A stretch of 64,000 nt of DNA from NCBI GenBank assembly GCA_964610505.1, contig CAZSXU010000018.1:16926-80925 (forward strand), in the 5' to 3' direction. The stretch comes from CAZSXU01 sp964610505. Its GTDB lineage: Bacteria > Arandabacterota > Arandabacteria > JAGLYR01. Within the stretch, counting starts at the first letter, position 1; each line of letters opens with the position of its first letter. Below, in pieces: positions 52,251 to 61,657 of this stretch. The notes beneath the pieces were generated by a model. That model did not search any database. It was not told where the DNA came from and saw only the letters and a list, made by a program, of their open reading frames with translations. A program made the position numbers and the translations under genes.

Positions 52251-54206
52251 ATGCGAAGCAAAGTTTTGCTCTTGGGTAGTCTCCTTCTCCTGTGGGGAGT
52301 GAGTGCCTCTGCCGGTGAGAACTCGGCCGGGAAGCTGGCGATGCATCTGGTGGCGTCGGAAGAGTATCTCGATTGCTCGGATCTTCTGCCCGAGAGCTGT
52401 GAGGCGATCAACTGCGATCTCAGTGCGGCAGAGCTCGAAGCTGCGAACGGGTACGGGTATCTCGCCTTCATCGCCTACGACGTCACATCGGTCAAGGGCG
52501 TGGAATTCGCAGTCGACGGTCTCCCCACAGGCCGGGGAGGTCCGGTGGTGCAAGGTCCCCACTGGTGCTCCTCGGGTGCCCTCTCCATGGGCGATGTCAT
52601 GGACGGGGGCGGGATCGTGAGTGGCGATTGCCTGGAGCCGGATCCCGTCTCGGGACTCTGTCTCCTGAGCTACCTCTCCTTCCACTACACCGGCGAGGAT
52701 CCTCTCTACATCGAGTACGGGCAGAGCACGTTCAGCCATCCCTTGGATCCGGGGAACTTCTTCCTGGACTGCACGGCCGACTACGAAGAAGACGACGTGA
52801 CCTACGAGACCGGGTGTGTGATCAAAGGCGAGGCTCTCGACGAACCGCCTTGCGGCGGTGGGGAGGAGATGGGAGGGGAGGGCGGGGGAGGGTTGGTGTG
52901 GAGGATGCACTTGGACATTATCCACCGCTACCGTTTCATCGAGCAGTTCTTGGGGGAAGACGGGTACATGCTTCCCGGAAAGGAATTCCCCCTGTCCAGG
53001 ACGGCTGAGGTTCTTGTGAACGAGTTCGCGGAGGGTGGAGTGGAAGCAGAGGCGGGAAGGAAGTTCCCGCTTCCCTTCATTCGGTTTGAGATCAGGGGTG
53101 AGCCGACCTGGGTCGGGGGGGATGAGTTGCGCGGGAGGCCGAATGCGGAGCACTACGTCGGTTTCCTGCCCGTCAACCAAGACGGGACCTTCCCGGACGA
53201 AGGCATCGACTGGTGGTCGTGGGAATACGGGAGACCGTTGGAACCGGAGAAGTGGGTACACCCGAGTTTCGAGTGGAGTGACCCGACTGCGGGGATCGCT
53301 GTGTCCTTTGCGTCGGGGCACCTGGACTTCCAGGAACGCGAAGGCAGAGACGAATCCGTGAACCTCGGGTTCAGAGAAGGATACGTGGCCGCCTTCGACC
53401 GAACGAGCCGTAGGCTGGCGGTTGCGGGCTGGGAAGAGGCGACCTCTCGATGGCACCTGGTGGTGTTGGACGAGAGGGGGCGGGTGGTCTTCGAGGATCC
53501 GTGGGAGGTACGTCCCACTACTCACTTCCATTCTCTGGAAGGCGGAAGCTCACTTCTCTATGCGGTCTGGGAAGATGAAGAGACGGCTCCCTCTCGGCCG
53601 CAGGTGCATCCCCTTCCCGGGGGCAGTCTGCTTGAGCCCGTCAACCCCAGAGACCAGTCCAGCCTAGGGGCGTATCGGGTGTCGCTCCGGACCGGCCGAG
53701 TGACCAAAGTGCCCGATGTCCCGCTGCCGGGGTTTCCGGAAGGTGAGCTCCCCGACCGAAGGCAACCGTATTCCCTCGACGGTAGATACAGAGTCAAGCT
53801 CAAGCCTCTGCCCAAGCGGTACTTGGTCGCCTACTACGATGTGAGCGACCCGGTCAATCCCGTTCTCTTGTGGGAGAAGTGGGAAGGTTGGTCGCTTCAG
53901 TGCTCGGCCGTGTCCGCCAACGGGGACTACGTTGCGGAGATCCTATCAGTCGCTCGGTATCCGGAGGGACCTGACGGACCGGGCTATGATGATTGGCGAA
54001 AGACTCTGCGGCTGAGAGCGAGGGATGGCGGAGAGTTGGGGAGCTACACCGTTCCCTCGGAGAAGATGGGTCTCGGCCGGCTTGTGTTCTACGGGTCGTA
54101 CCTGCTCGTGGGCTACGACGGGACGCGAGGGAGGGGGTACCGGAATCTCTACGTCCACGACATGAGGGTTCCGTGGAACCTCGGGGAAGGGGGCGACGGA
54201 GAGTGA
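52251..54206 (+). CDS. Exported cysteine-rich protein of unknown function
   Basis: 651 residues. Signal peptide MRSKVLLLGSLLLLWGVSASA; RBS GGAGG 8 nt before the ATG. The first ~190 mature residues form a cysteine-containing domain (YLDCSDLLPESCEAINCDL, HWCSSGALSMGD, GDCLEPDPVSGLCLLSYLSF, CTADY, TGCVIKGE) with the look of an extracellular beta-sandwich. A short Gly-rich linker (GGGEEMGGEGGGG) follows, and then a ~430-residue region with WD/Kelch-like strands (LAVAGWEEATSRWHLVVLDE, YLVAYYDVSDPVNPVLLWEK). It lacks the sorting domain of the next two genes. Family not recognised. First gene of a three-gene operon; its stop overlaps the next start (GTGA). Confidence 0.7.
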   Translation: MRSKVLLLGSLLLLWGVSASAGENSAGKLAMHLVASEEYLDCSDLLPESCEAINCDLSAAELEAANGYGYLAFIAYDVTSVKGVEFAVDGLPTGRGGPVVQGPHWCSSGALSMGDVMDGGGIVSGDCLEPDPVSGLCLLSYLSFHYTGEDPLYIEYGQSTFSHPLDPGNFFLDCTADYEEDDVTYETGCVIKGEALDEPPCGGGEEMGGEGGGGLVWRMHLDIIHRYRFIEQFLGEDGYMLPGKEFPLSRTAEVLVNEFAEGGVEAEAGRKFPLPFIRFEIRGEPTWVGGDELRGRPNAEHYVGFLPVNQDGTFPDEGIDWWSWEYGRPLEPEKWVHPSFEWSDPTAGIAVSFASGHLDFQEREGRDESVNLGFREGYVAAFDRTSRRLAVAGWEEATSRWHLVVLDERGRVVFEDPWEVRPTTHFHSLEGGSSLLYAVWEDEETAPSRPQVHPLPGGSLLEPVNPRDQSSLGAYRVSLRTGRVTKVPDVPLPGFPEGELPDRRQPYSLDGRYRVKLKPLPKRYLVAYYDVSDPVNPVLLWEKWEGWSLQCSAVSANGDYVAEILSVARYPEGPDGPGYDDWRKTLRLRARDGGELGSYTVPSEKMGLGRLVFYGSYLLVGYDGTRGRGYRNLYVHDMRVPWNLGEGGDGE

Positions 54207-55783
54207 ATAGGATGGCCGGGCGATGGTGCGTGTGCGTGGTGCTTCTGCTGCCGGGGTTCACAGCCCAGGTTTCCGCGCAGGGCTCGCAGTTCTTCGCCGA
54301 GGACCCTGTGCCCTACTATGACGATGCGTATCTCTACGGGGTGTTCATGCAGCATGTGGAGACTTCGCATTCGTCGGGATACCTCCACAAGGGCATAGAT
54401 GTCGCTGCAGATCCGCCGTCCGCGGTGTTCTCGGCAAACGTCGACGCCGAAGCGTCTGTACCAAGCGCGCAGGTGGTGCACGTGGGAGCCGACGAGCATC
54501 GACTCATGGTAGCGAAGTGTGGCGGCGAAGAACAGGAAGCGCTGCTGTTCGGGCACGTTGAACCCTGCGAGGATCTTCTGGGCATCCTGCCCGAGGACTT
54601 TCCCTTCCTCGATAGTTCCGAGCTCATTGCGCGTGTTCAGGGAGGAAAGAACCACGTCCACGCCGAGCTGTACAAAGGACTCCCCGTCGATTGGGTGTGG
54701 GACGGCCTCGTTCCCAGGGACTACGGCATTGATGTCGACTCAGGTGCCCTCAGGGCCTATCTTGTGAATCCTGCGACCAACGCCTTCGAGGAGGCGCCGT
54801 GGATCCCGGATGGCAAGAAGCCTACGATCACATCCTGCACTGCCTATCGTGTGAGCAACTGTCACTGGTGGCCTTGGACAGACTGCTACAGGATCGTGGT
54901 GCGGGCGTATGACACGAATGACGAGCTGGAGGCTGTTGGCTCGGACTGCAAGCCGGGTGTCTACCGGATCGAGCTCTACGCGGACGGAGCATTGGTGGAT
55001 GATCTGGGATTCGAAGACTGGCACGGCGATGCCTCGGATATCTACCTCAACCCGGACCTGCCACCTACTGACAACTGCAATGAATCTAACGGGCTCTACT
55101 ACTTCCTCGAGTGGGACCACTATGACCTGGAGGACCACGATTTCAGTGTGGTGGTGTATGATGCAGCAGGGAACCGCGCAGAGTATGACCACATCGGGAC
55201 CGTCGTACCCCAGGTGCGGGTAGCCTCCGAGATTGACGGAGAGCGAGTCCGCGTGACTTGGCGGATTCCGAAGGACTCTTCGCTCCGCGACGTGAGTGTA
55301 TTCAGGTCCGAGGATGCACACACGGCAGGGCTCCGGCTGAGTCCCCATCCCGTCCCCGGTGAGGATGAGAACGGTGTCCCGATCGAGGACTTCGTCTTCG
55401 TAGATCAGGTGCCGACGTACTGGGATACGCTGTGGTACACGCTGACAGCAGTGGTGTCCGGGGAGGAACGCGTGATCGGGCGGACATGGGTGATGAACCC
55501 TCGGGCCGGGGAGCTGCTGGTCCGCGCCTGGCCGAATCCTTTCAACCCGGTAGTCCAGATCGAGCTGTACAACCCGAAGGAGGGATGGGTGGAGGTGGGG
55601 CTCTACGACGTTCAAGGGCGTAGGGTCAAGGAGGTCCTGGCGAGGGAGCTTCCGAGAGGTCCGGCGCGGTTCAGTTGGGATGGCAGGACGGACAAGGAGG
55701 GCCGGGCCTCCCCGGGGGTGTACTTTCTCACGGTCCGAAGCCCGCATTCGCAGACGACGGAGAAGCTGGTGCTTGTTGAGTGA
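54203..55783 (+). CDS. Exported M23-like (LytM fold) protein with sorting domain
   Basis: 526 residues from a GTG overlapping the previous stop; ATG 54212 is an alternative. Signal peptide WCVCVVLLLPGFTAQVSA. The N-terminal domain keeps the zinc motif pair of M23 metallopeptidases: H-x3-D in HKGIDVAA (His62, Asp66) and H-x-H in HVHAELY (His151, His153). It is otherwise divergent and could be a cell-wall endopeptidase or a degenerate relative. Then come Ig-like domains (about 200-420) and the shared C-terminal sorting domain (WPNPFNPVVQIEL ... WDGRTDKEG ... KLVLVE). Middle gene of the exported-protein operon. Confidence 0.72.
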   Translation: MNRMAGRWCVCVVLLLPGFTAQVSAQGSQFFAEDPVPYYDDAYLYGVFMQHVETSHSSGYLHKGIDVAADPPSAVFSANVDAEASVPSAQVVHVGADEHRLMVAKCGGEEQEALLFGHVEPCEDLLGILPEDFPFLDSSELIARVQGGKNHVHAELYKGLPVDWVWDGLVPRDYGIDVDSGALRAYLVNPATNAFEEAPWIPDGKKPTITSCTAYRVSNCHWWPWTDCYRIVVRAYDTNDELEAVGSDCKPGVYRIELYADGALVDDLGFEDWHGDASDIYLNPDLPPTDNCNESNGLYYFLEWDHYDLEDHDFSVVVYDAAGNRAEYDHIGTVVPQVRVASEIDGERVRVTWRIPKDSSLRDVSVFRSEDAHTAGLRLSPHPVPGEDENGVPIEDFVFVDQVPTYWDTLWYTLTAVVSGEERVIGRTWVMNPRAGELLVRAWPNPFNPVVQIELYNPKEGWVEVGLYDVQGRRVKEVLARELPRGPARFSWDGRTDKEGRASPGVYFLTVRSPHSQTTEKLVLVE

Positions 55784-55794
55784 GGAGGTGGGCT

Positions 55795-58377
55795 GTGAAG
55801 AGGCTGGTCGGCGTTGTCACACTCTCAACCTGGGCCCTGGCTCTTGCTCTCTCGCCTCCCGCGGGCGCCTTCGATCCTCTGGACACAAACCACCTGATCG
55901 ATTTCATCGTTCTGGCCTATGATGAGTTCGCCGTGGACGCGCAGGCCTTTCTCGACAATCCGGATCTTCGTGGATGCGTCGTCACGACCTCCGAGGTCCT
56001 GAGTGCGTTTGGCGGAGGGGCCGATACGCTCACCGTCGAGCACGTGCGGGGGTTCATCGAATACGCGTACGAGCACTGGAAGATTGCGCCGAGCTACCTC
56101 CTGCTCGTGGGAGACGCTGCCTATCAGGATCCCGCGCATGATCTCGTCCCGTCCTACATGCAGTTCAACGACTGGTGGTACGAGGTGGGTTGGCCGTGCA
56201 CGACCTATTGCTGGGAGTATGCGGACGACGGATGGATTGTCCGAGGGGTCGGTGGAGACGAGAAGCCCATCATGCACGTGGGTCGCGTCCCGGTGAGAAA
56301 CTCGACGCAGCTGGCGAATTACCTGGCGAAGCGGGCCGTCTACCGGAGCCAGCCGGAACCGCAGGCGTCTTCCGGGAGCGACATTCTCTTCGTTGTGGGC
56401 GACCGGGACACAAACGAGGTGGATAACGGCATGATGCGAACGATCGCAGATAACCTCATGGAGGGTTACCTTCCGTGGTACTGTACGGCGACGGCACTCT
56501 ACGCCGCGGACTACGGAGCGGGCTACCCGGCCTCGGCGACCGAGGACACGCGGGAGGAATGGGACTCGGGGCATCCTCTGGTCAATGCCTTCGGGAACGA
56601 CATGAGCGAGTGTGATCTGGTTCTCATGGCGTACGGGTTCTGCTGCGATCAGCCGACCTTCACGCAGAGCCTGAGTCCGTGCGACACACTGCCGATTCTC
56701 TTCGGGGGTTCCTGTCTCATCAATTTCTTCTACGGCCTTGGGCCCGGCGGATGCGGGTACCCGGCGCACTGCGTGGCGGAGGATCTTCTGCTCTCGTGCC
56801 CGGATCGGGGAGCCATCGCCAGTTTCGCCTCGGACCATGTCACCCCGGTCTTCGAGAACGCCCAGATGAATCGGGTGTTTCTGGAGGCCTTGTTCCTGGA
56901 GAACATTCGGGACCTGGGGAGGCTCTGCACGGCCGCTGAAGTGGAATACCTGCGGGAGGGCATCGGGTTGGATTGGGGGGCGTGGGAGTTCTGTCTCCTG
57001 GGGGACCCTACTCTGGAGATCCGGATGTGGCGGCAGGATCCAGATCCCCGGATCTGGAAGAGCGGGGCCGAGATCGAAGATGAGCCCATCTCGCAGGAGG
57101 TCTACAGGGAGTGTACAGCGGGTGTCACGAGCTCGAACCTGCGCGTTGTGAGCTCCGATGGGGCCGTGGGTCCGGCTTGCGGGGAGCGGATGGTGAAGGC
57201 GGCTGCGACAATTGGGAGCCCGGAGACGGGGGATCGCGTCGAGTGGATCCTGGGCGAAACCCGCGATTGGGGAGTCTGGCTTCCTCAGAAGGAGATGCTG
57301 ATCTGCAGGATGAGGATCGACGCATCGCCCGGCCAGGCGGGCCATGTGTGTCTGGACGGGATCTTCGCGAACGATTCGGATCGCCTCAGCTACTTCAGCG
57401 ATGTTGTGTTCGATCAGCATGGGATGGGACTGGATCCGGAAGTGAGGAGTCCTCTGCCGGAAGGGTGGAACCTCCTGTACTTCGACTTGAGTTCCCTCGA
57501 CTACAGCAATTGGCTGAAAACGGTGACGTTGCGTTGCGAGGCACCTATGGGGGAGACGGGCGACCTTCTGGTGTACGTGGACGACATTCAGATTCGTCCC
57601 GTGGACCCGTACTGTGAGGAGCAGGAGCTTCTCAATGCCGATTTCGAGGAGGACCTGGACGAGGACGGTCGGCCCGACTTCTGGACGAATCTGGACGGTG
57701 AGTACGGGGATGGGGTAAGCCTGTGGGACTTCCGGCCCTACGCCGGTGAGTATTCGATGCGGATTGCGGGGGATGCCGGGGCGAAACAGATTGTGCATCT
57801 GGATCATGACGCGGAGTGGTGCCGGGTGAGTGCGATCGCGAAGGCGAACCTGGACAGTGAGATTCGCTTCGTCGTGTGGCGGATGGATACGGGCGATACG
57901 CTTCTGGACACGAAGCGACCGATCAACCGGGATTGGAAGCTCTGCGCGGGGGTGTTCACGGACCCGTGGTACCCGGGACAGGGAGTGGATTTGGTTTCGG
58001 TGGAGCTTCTTCCGGGTGCCGGCCACATTGTCTACGTGGACTCCGCCATGGTGTGTGATGCGCTGAGCGGAGGGGTGGAGGAGGATGAGGGAGTCTTTCG
58101 CTCTGTGGTAGGGCTCACGATCTCGCCGAATCCTGCGAATCCCGCTTGCCAGATTGAGTTTCGTGTTGCCGCGGCCGGGAGAATGAGTCTCTCGATCTAC
58201 GATGTCTCAGGTCGGTTAGTGACCGAACTTGAGAAGGGTCCCATGCCTGCCGGTGCATACCGCCGGGTCTGGGATGGGAAGGATGCTTCCGGCGCCGCCG
58301 TGGCCTCCGGCCTCTACTTCTGCTGTTTGGAAACGGGAAAGAACACGCTCACGAGGAAGATCGTCGTCATTCGATAG
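55795..58377 (+). CDS. Exported C25-like protein with altered catalytic His, plus sorting domain
   Basis: 860 residues. The GTG at 55795 is chosen because GAGGAGG stands 6 nt upstream and the protein then begins with a clean signal peptide (MKRLVGVVTLSTWALALAL). The N-terminal ~430 residues have the gingipain-like C25 fold: YLLLVGDAAYQDPAHDLVPS, HVGRVPVRN, DILFVVGDRD, and FCLLGDPTLEI at its end. The Cys site is present (GGSCLINFF, Cys307). Where C25 enzymes have His (G-H-G), this protein has Tyr280 in LMAYGFCCD, so catalysis is doubtful. Carbohydrate-binding-like beta domains follow (about 440-770), then the sorting domain (SPNPANPACQIEF ... WDGKDASG). Its stop abuts the stop of the convergent hydrolase (TAGCTA). 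Confidence 0.75.
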   Translation: MKRLVGVVTLSTWALALALSPPAGAFDPLDTNHLIDFIVLAYDEFAVDAQAFLDNPDLRGCVVTTSEVLSAFGGGADTLTVEHVRGFIEYAYEHWKIAPSYLLLVGDAAYQDPAHDLVPSYMQFNDWWYEVGWPCTTYCWEYADDGWIVRGVGGDEKPIMHVGRVPVRNSTQLANYLAKRAVYRSQPEPQASSGSDILFVVGDRDTNEVDNGMMRTIADNLMEGYLPWYCTATALYAADYGAGYPASATEDTREEWDSGHPLVNAFGNDMSECDLVLMAYGFCCDQPTFTQSLSPCDTLPILFGGSCLINFFYGLGPGGCGYPAHCVAEDLLLSCPDRGAIASFASDHVTPVFENAQMNRVFLEALFLENIRDLGRLCTAAEVEYLREGIGLDWGAWEFCLLGDPTLEIRMWRQDPDPRIWKSGAEIEDEPISQEVYRECTAGVTSSNLRVVSSDGAVGPACGERMVKAAATIGSPETGDRVEWILGETRDWGVWLPQKEMLICRMRIDASPGQAGHVCLDGIFANDSDRLSYFSDVVFDQHGMGLDPEVRSPLPEGWNLLYFDLSSLDYSNWLKTVTLRCEAPMGETGDLLVYVDDIQIRPVDPYCEEQELLNADFEEDLDEDGRPDFWTNLDGEYGDGVSLWDFRPYAGEYSMRIAGDAGAKQIVHLDHDAEWCRVSAIAKANLDSEIRFVVWRMDTGDTLLDTKRPINRDWKLCAGVFTDPWYPGQGVDLVSVELLPGAGHIVYVDSAMVCDALSGGVEEDEGVFRSVVGLTISPNPANPACQIEFRVAAAGRMSLSIYDVSGRLVTELEKGPMPAGAYRRVWDGKDASGAAVASGLYFCCLETGKNTLTRKIVVIR

Positions 58378-59217
58378 CTAGCGCAGGAACTCGTCGACGA
58401 CGCAAGCGAAGCGCTCGGGCTCCTCCAGAAACGGAAAATGCCCGCTGTTCTCGAAGACTTCGAGAGAAGCATCGGGAAGAAGGGCCGCGAGATTCTCGTG
58501 ATATGAGAGCGGAAGCCGGCGGTCGTGTCTGCCGGCGACGATGAGCGTCGGGATTCTGAGGTGAGCCAGCCGAGGCCGGAGATCCAGCCCGTCCAGGTCG
58601 CCGATCAGGCGAATCCCCACCTGGGGAGAAAACGGCATCGCCTCCAGATCGATCTTGTCGAGGACCTCCCTGCGGTGGAAGAACTCGCGGATCGTGAGGC
58701 GCCATACGGCCGCCTGCCGGGCCACGGGGGAGTACCCCCGGTTCTCCCGGACGACTGCGATCGCCGAGAGGACGTCGGGAGTCAGCGTCGCGAGGAAATC
58801 GGACCAGGAAGCGTTGGGGTAGTGAGTGACGGCGGGGGCGATTAGGATCAACCTTCGTACGTTCCCGCCGTAATCCAGCGCGTACGCCAACGCCAGCAGT
58901 CCGCCCCAGGAATGTCCCATCAGATCCACCGGACCCGCCACGAGAGTTCTTCGGAGGTGCTCCAGATCGGCGACATTGTCGGCCAGGGTGCAGGACGTGT
59001 CCTCGGACAGGCGATCGGATCGACCACAGCCCCGCTGGTCATAGAAGATCACCGCGCGCGTCCTCGCCAGGGGCGCGGCCCCCGGGACGAGAATGTCATG
59101 ACTTCCTCCGGGCCCCCCGTGAAGGGCCATGACCGGTGGCCGGTCTTCCCGGGGAGTCCCGAGGATCCGGTAGTAGAAACTCAGCCCGGTATTCCGAGTG
59201 GTACCCTCACGTTCCAT
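58378..59217 (-). CDS. Alpha/beta hydrolase, proline iminopeptidase-like
   Basis: 279 residues. Family motifs: HGGPGGSHD (oxyanion), YDQRGCGRSD, nucleophile Ser in GHSWGG, acid Asp in AGRHDRRLP and His in SGHFPFLEEP. HGGPGG with DQRGCG.S is typical of proline iminopeptidases / tricorn-associated aminopeptidase-like enzymes that release N-terminal Pro or other residues; substrate unproven. A cytoplasmic protein without signal. The start MEREGTT has GGAAGGA upstream; MHQRKES (59238) is a possible longer start. Confidence 0.85.
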   Translation of the reverse strand: MEREGTTRNTGLSFYYRILGTPREDRPPVMALHGGPGGSHDILVPGAAPLARTRAVIFYDQRGCGRSDRLSEDTSCTLADNVADLEHLRRTLVAGPVDLMGHSWGGLLALAYALDYGGNVRRLILIAPAVTHYPNASWSDFLATLTPDVLSAIAVVRENRGYSPVARQAAVWRLTIREFFHRREVLDKIDLEAMPFSPQVGIRLIGDLDGLDLRPRLAHLRIPTLIVAGRHDRRLPLSYHENLAALLPDASLEVFENSGHFPFLEEPERFACVVDEFLR

Positions 59218-59322
59218 GGATTCCTTCCTTTGATGCATAGCCCGCGAGAAGCCTAGGACGAACGTTGAAAAAGGTAAAGAGCGAAGGGGCCCTGCCTCTT
59301 GCGTTCGCCGCGATTTGGGGCT

Positions 59323-60057
59323 ATGGTCGTTCGTATGGAAAAGACAACCGCGATCCGAACCCCGTCTCCGGCGGGAGAACGGCGACGAAGAGGGATCGAC
59401 CGCTACTATCGCCGGATTTCGAAGCTGTACGGCCTGCACGAAGGGTGGTTTGAGAAAGCGCTTCGGGAAAAGGCCCTCGATTTCCTGTCGCCGGTCGAGG
59501 GGGAGAACATCCTGGAGATCGGGTGCGGCACGGGACTCGCGCTTCGTGACATCGCCCGCCGTGTGGGGCCGCACGGAGCCTGCCACGGGCTGGACATCTC
59601 TTTCGAGATGCTGATTCGAGCGCGAACCGTTTGCCGGGACGTTTTGGGCAGCGGTTTCTCGCTTGTCCGAAGCGATGCGGCTCGACTCCCGTACGGTGAG
59701 GGCGTGTTCGATGCCGTGTGCGTGTCGGGGGTTCTCGAGCTCTACGACGATCCCGAGCGGATCGAGATTCTGGGTGAGGTCCGGAGGGTCCTCAAGCCCG
59801 ACTCGGGGCGTCTGGTTCTGGCCACGATGGCGGATGACGGCCGAGCGTCGGGGGTGCTCCGGTTCTACGAGTGGGTGCGGCGCGTTCTTCCGGGGATCGT
59901 TCCCTGCCGGTCGGTGGAGGCGGAGAGATTGGCGGCCGGGGCCGGACTCGCCGTCGGGCGCCGGGATCGAATCCGGCTGAGGGGCCTGGTGCCGATTCAG
60001 ATTCTGTTTCTGAGACCCGCAGGACTCGACGGAAACGCGGCCCGCGGAAGGGCGTGA
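59323..60057 (+). CDS. SAM-dependent methyltransferase, class I (UbiE/COQ5-like)
   Basis: 244 residues. The SAM-binding glycine motif is NILEIGCGTGLALRD (about 65-79), with acidic loop LDISFEML and the post-motif VCVSGVLELYDDPERIEILGEVRRVLKPDSGRLVL typical of UbiE-like enzymes acting on small molecules or lipids. Substrate unknown. RBS is weak; ATG 59335 (MEKTT) is the alternative start. It is divergent from the hydrolase gene over about 105 bp. Confidence 0.83.
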   Translation: MVVRMEKTTAIRTPSPAGERRRRGIDRYYRRISKLYGLHEGWFEKALREKALDFLSPVEGENILEIGCGTGLALRDIARRVGPHGACHGLDISFEMLIRARTVCRDVLGSGFSLVRSDAARLPYGEGVFDAVCVSGVLELYDDPERIEILGEVRRVLKPDSGRLVLATMADDGRASGVLRFYEWVRRVLPGIVPCRSVEAERLAAGAGLAVGRRDRIRLRGLVPIQILFLRPAGLDGNAARGRA

Positions 60058-60202
60058 CGCTCCCGGGGAGGGCCGCGGCGGGATTGGTCCGGGAACTTCT
60101 CTGGAATTTGGATCTTTACGCAGTCCTCCACGCGGAGTACGTTCACCAGAGAATCGAAGGCCCCTGGAGCGGTTCGGACCTATCGTTCAGGAGGAGAGAC
60201 CG

Positions 60203-60538
60203 ATGGAAAACGTCGAGTACCCCGAAGTCATTCGCCGGTTGCCGGAGGCGGACATCCCTTTCAAGGGTGTCCGGGGATGGATTCTCCAGGGTCTTAATCA
60301 TCAGGTCGTCTTCATGGACATCGAACCGGTCGGGGAGGTCGCCGAACACACCCACGGCGAGCAGTGGGGGGTCGTGATCGACGGCGAGATGGATCTCACG
60401 ATCGGGGGCGAAACGCGGCTCTGCAAGAAAGGCGACAGCTATCACATTCCCGCCGGAACTCCCCATTCCGCAACGTTTCGACGGCGCGTCAAGGCCATCG
60501 ATTTCTTCACCGACAAGGACCGCTACCGGCCCAAGTGA
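60203..60538 (+). CDS. Small single-domain cupin
   Basis: 111 residues. The cupin motifs are VAEHTHGEQWGVVIDGEMDL (motif 1, G-x5-HxH-like) and GDSYHIPAGTPHSA (motif 2), which form a metal-binding beta-barrel. RBS GGAGGAG about 6 nt before the ATG. Such proteins are often sugar isomerases, dioxygenases or binding proteins; no specificity can be read. Confidence 0.87.
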   Translation: MENVEYPEVIRRLPEADIPFKGVRGWILQGLNHQVVFMDIEPVGEVAEHTHGEQWGVVIDGEMDLTIGGETRLCKKGDSYHIPAGTPHSATFRRRVKAIDFFTDKDRYRPK

Positions 60539-60688
60539 TCAACATCCGCAAGAATCCGCTCAAGAGGTTTCACCGAACCTTCCGATGATTATTATGAGAC
60601 CTTTGGGACGCCCAGATGGGTTTGTTTCCTCCGGTCGCCCGGTGATCTCTTTCGGCCGTAGCGGCCGCACTCCTGGGAGGTTCAAGGC

Positions 60689-61651
60689 ATGAGGACCGAG
60701 TGGATTCCACGAAGTCGGCTGCAGGGCCTGACCGCTGAATACTCCATCGCCGGCATGCTGACGTCGGAAGGCTGTCTTGTCCGCCCGGTGCCCGAACCCA
60801 CGGAAACGGGAATCGCGCTCCACTGCGAGACCGCGCGAAGGGACGTCGGAAACCAGACCCCTCTCGTCCACTTCTGGGTTCAGGTACGGTTCGGAGACGA
60901 GGTTCGCGTCCTCGGGGACGGGGCCCAGGTGTCCTGTATCTTCCAAGCAGAAGACCTGGCCTACTGGAAACGCCAGCCCATTCCGGTTGTGGCTCTGCTC
61001 ATTTCCGGGCAAGAGGACCCGGCTCGGCCGTCGAGAATGTATTTCATCCATCTCTCCAAGCGTCTCTCGCGCACCCCACTTCCGGACAACGAAGAGCGCC
61101 TCTCCGTGCGGTCCGAGATGATTCTGGATCCGAACTCGCTCGACCATCTGCGCCGGTTCTTCTCACAGGTGTTCTCGTGGTCGCGAGTTTCCCGCGGCGA
61201 CACGCACGAGCCGTCCGATCCCGCGACTTGTCTCTCCGACACGTACGTGCGGGAACCGGTGATCGGAGATGGGGACCGGCACTGGTGGGAAATCTGCGAG
61301 GAAGTCAGGCACACCAATGCCATGGCGCTTCCGGAACTCGTCGACGCGATGCCCCAGTGCCGCCAGCCGGAGGCCCAGGAGTTTCTCCGGCTTCTCCGGC
61401 TGAGAGTCGCTCCCGTGGTGCGCCTCTACGCCGAGGTCGGCGATCAGCATTGGGAAACCCACTACGCTCTGGGTGTGGATGCAATGGAGAGAGGAAACAC
61501 GAAGGACGCGACGGCTCACTTCGAGCGTGCCGAGAGCCATGTCACGCTGGACGACGCGTTTAAACGGGACTATCCCCACTGGCCGCAGGTGATGGAAGAT
61601 ATCAAGAGGCGGAAGAACGCCTGTTTGGCTACGGCCGGCGTGACGGGGTGA
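60689..61651 (+). CDS. DUF4365-domain protein
   Basis: 320 residues. The N-terminal ~160 resemble DUF4365: ahead of it EYSIAGMLTSEGCLV, then GIALHCE-type segment, FWVQVRFGDEVR, and AYWKRQPIPVVALLISG, a pattern shared with nuclease-like (PD-(D/E)xK-like) proteins often found near defence genes. The C-terminal part is helical and ends in a TPR-like stretch (YALGVDAMERGNTKDATAHF). No defence gene is adjacent here. The GGGAGG RBS is about 9 nt before the ATG. It converges on the symporter with 6 bp between stops. Confidence 0.6.
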   Translation: MRTEWIPRSRLQGLTAEYSIAGMLTSEGCLVRPVPEPTETGIALHCETARRDVGNQTPLVHFWVQVRFGDEVRVLGDGAQVSCIFQAEDLAYWKRQPIPVVALLISGQEDPARPSRMYFIHLSKRLSRTPLPDNEERLSVRSEMILDPNSLDHLRRFFSQVFSWSRVSRGDTHEPSDPATCLSDTYVREPVIGDGDRHWWEICEEVRHTNAMALPELVDAMPQCRQPEAQEFLRLLRLRVAPVVRLYAEVGDQHWETHYALGVDAMERGNTKDATAHFERAESHVTLDDAFKRDYPHWPQVMEDIKRRKNACLATAGVTG

Positions 61652-61657
61652 CACTCG

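Noticed and set aside
55825..58026. A 733-codon minus-strand open frame
   Set aside because: Antisense shadow of the C25-like gene, with no domain and no RBS.
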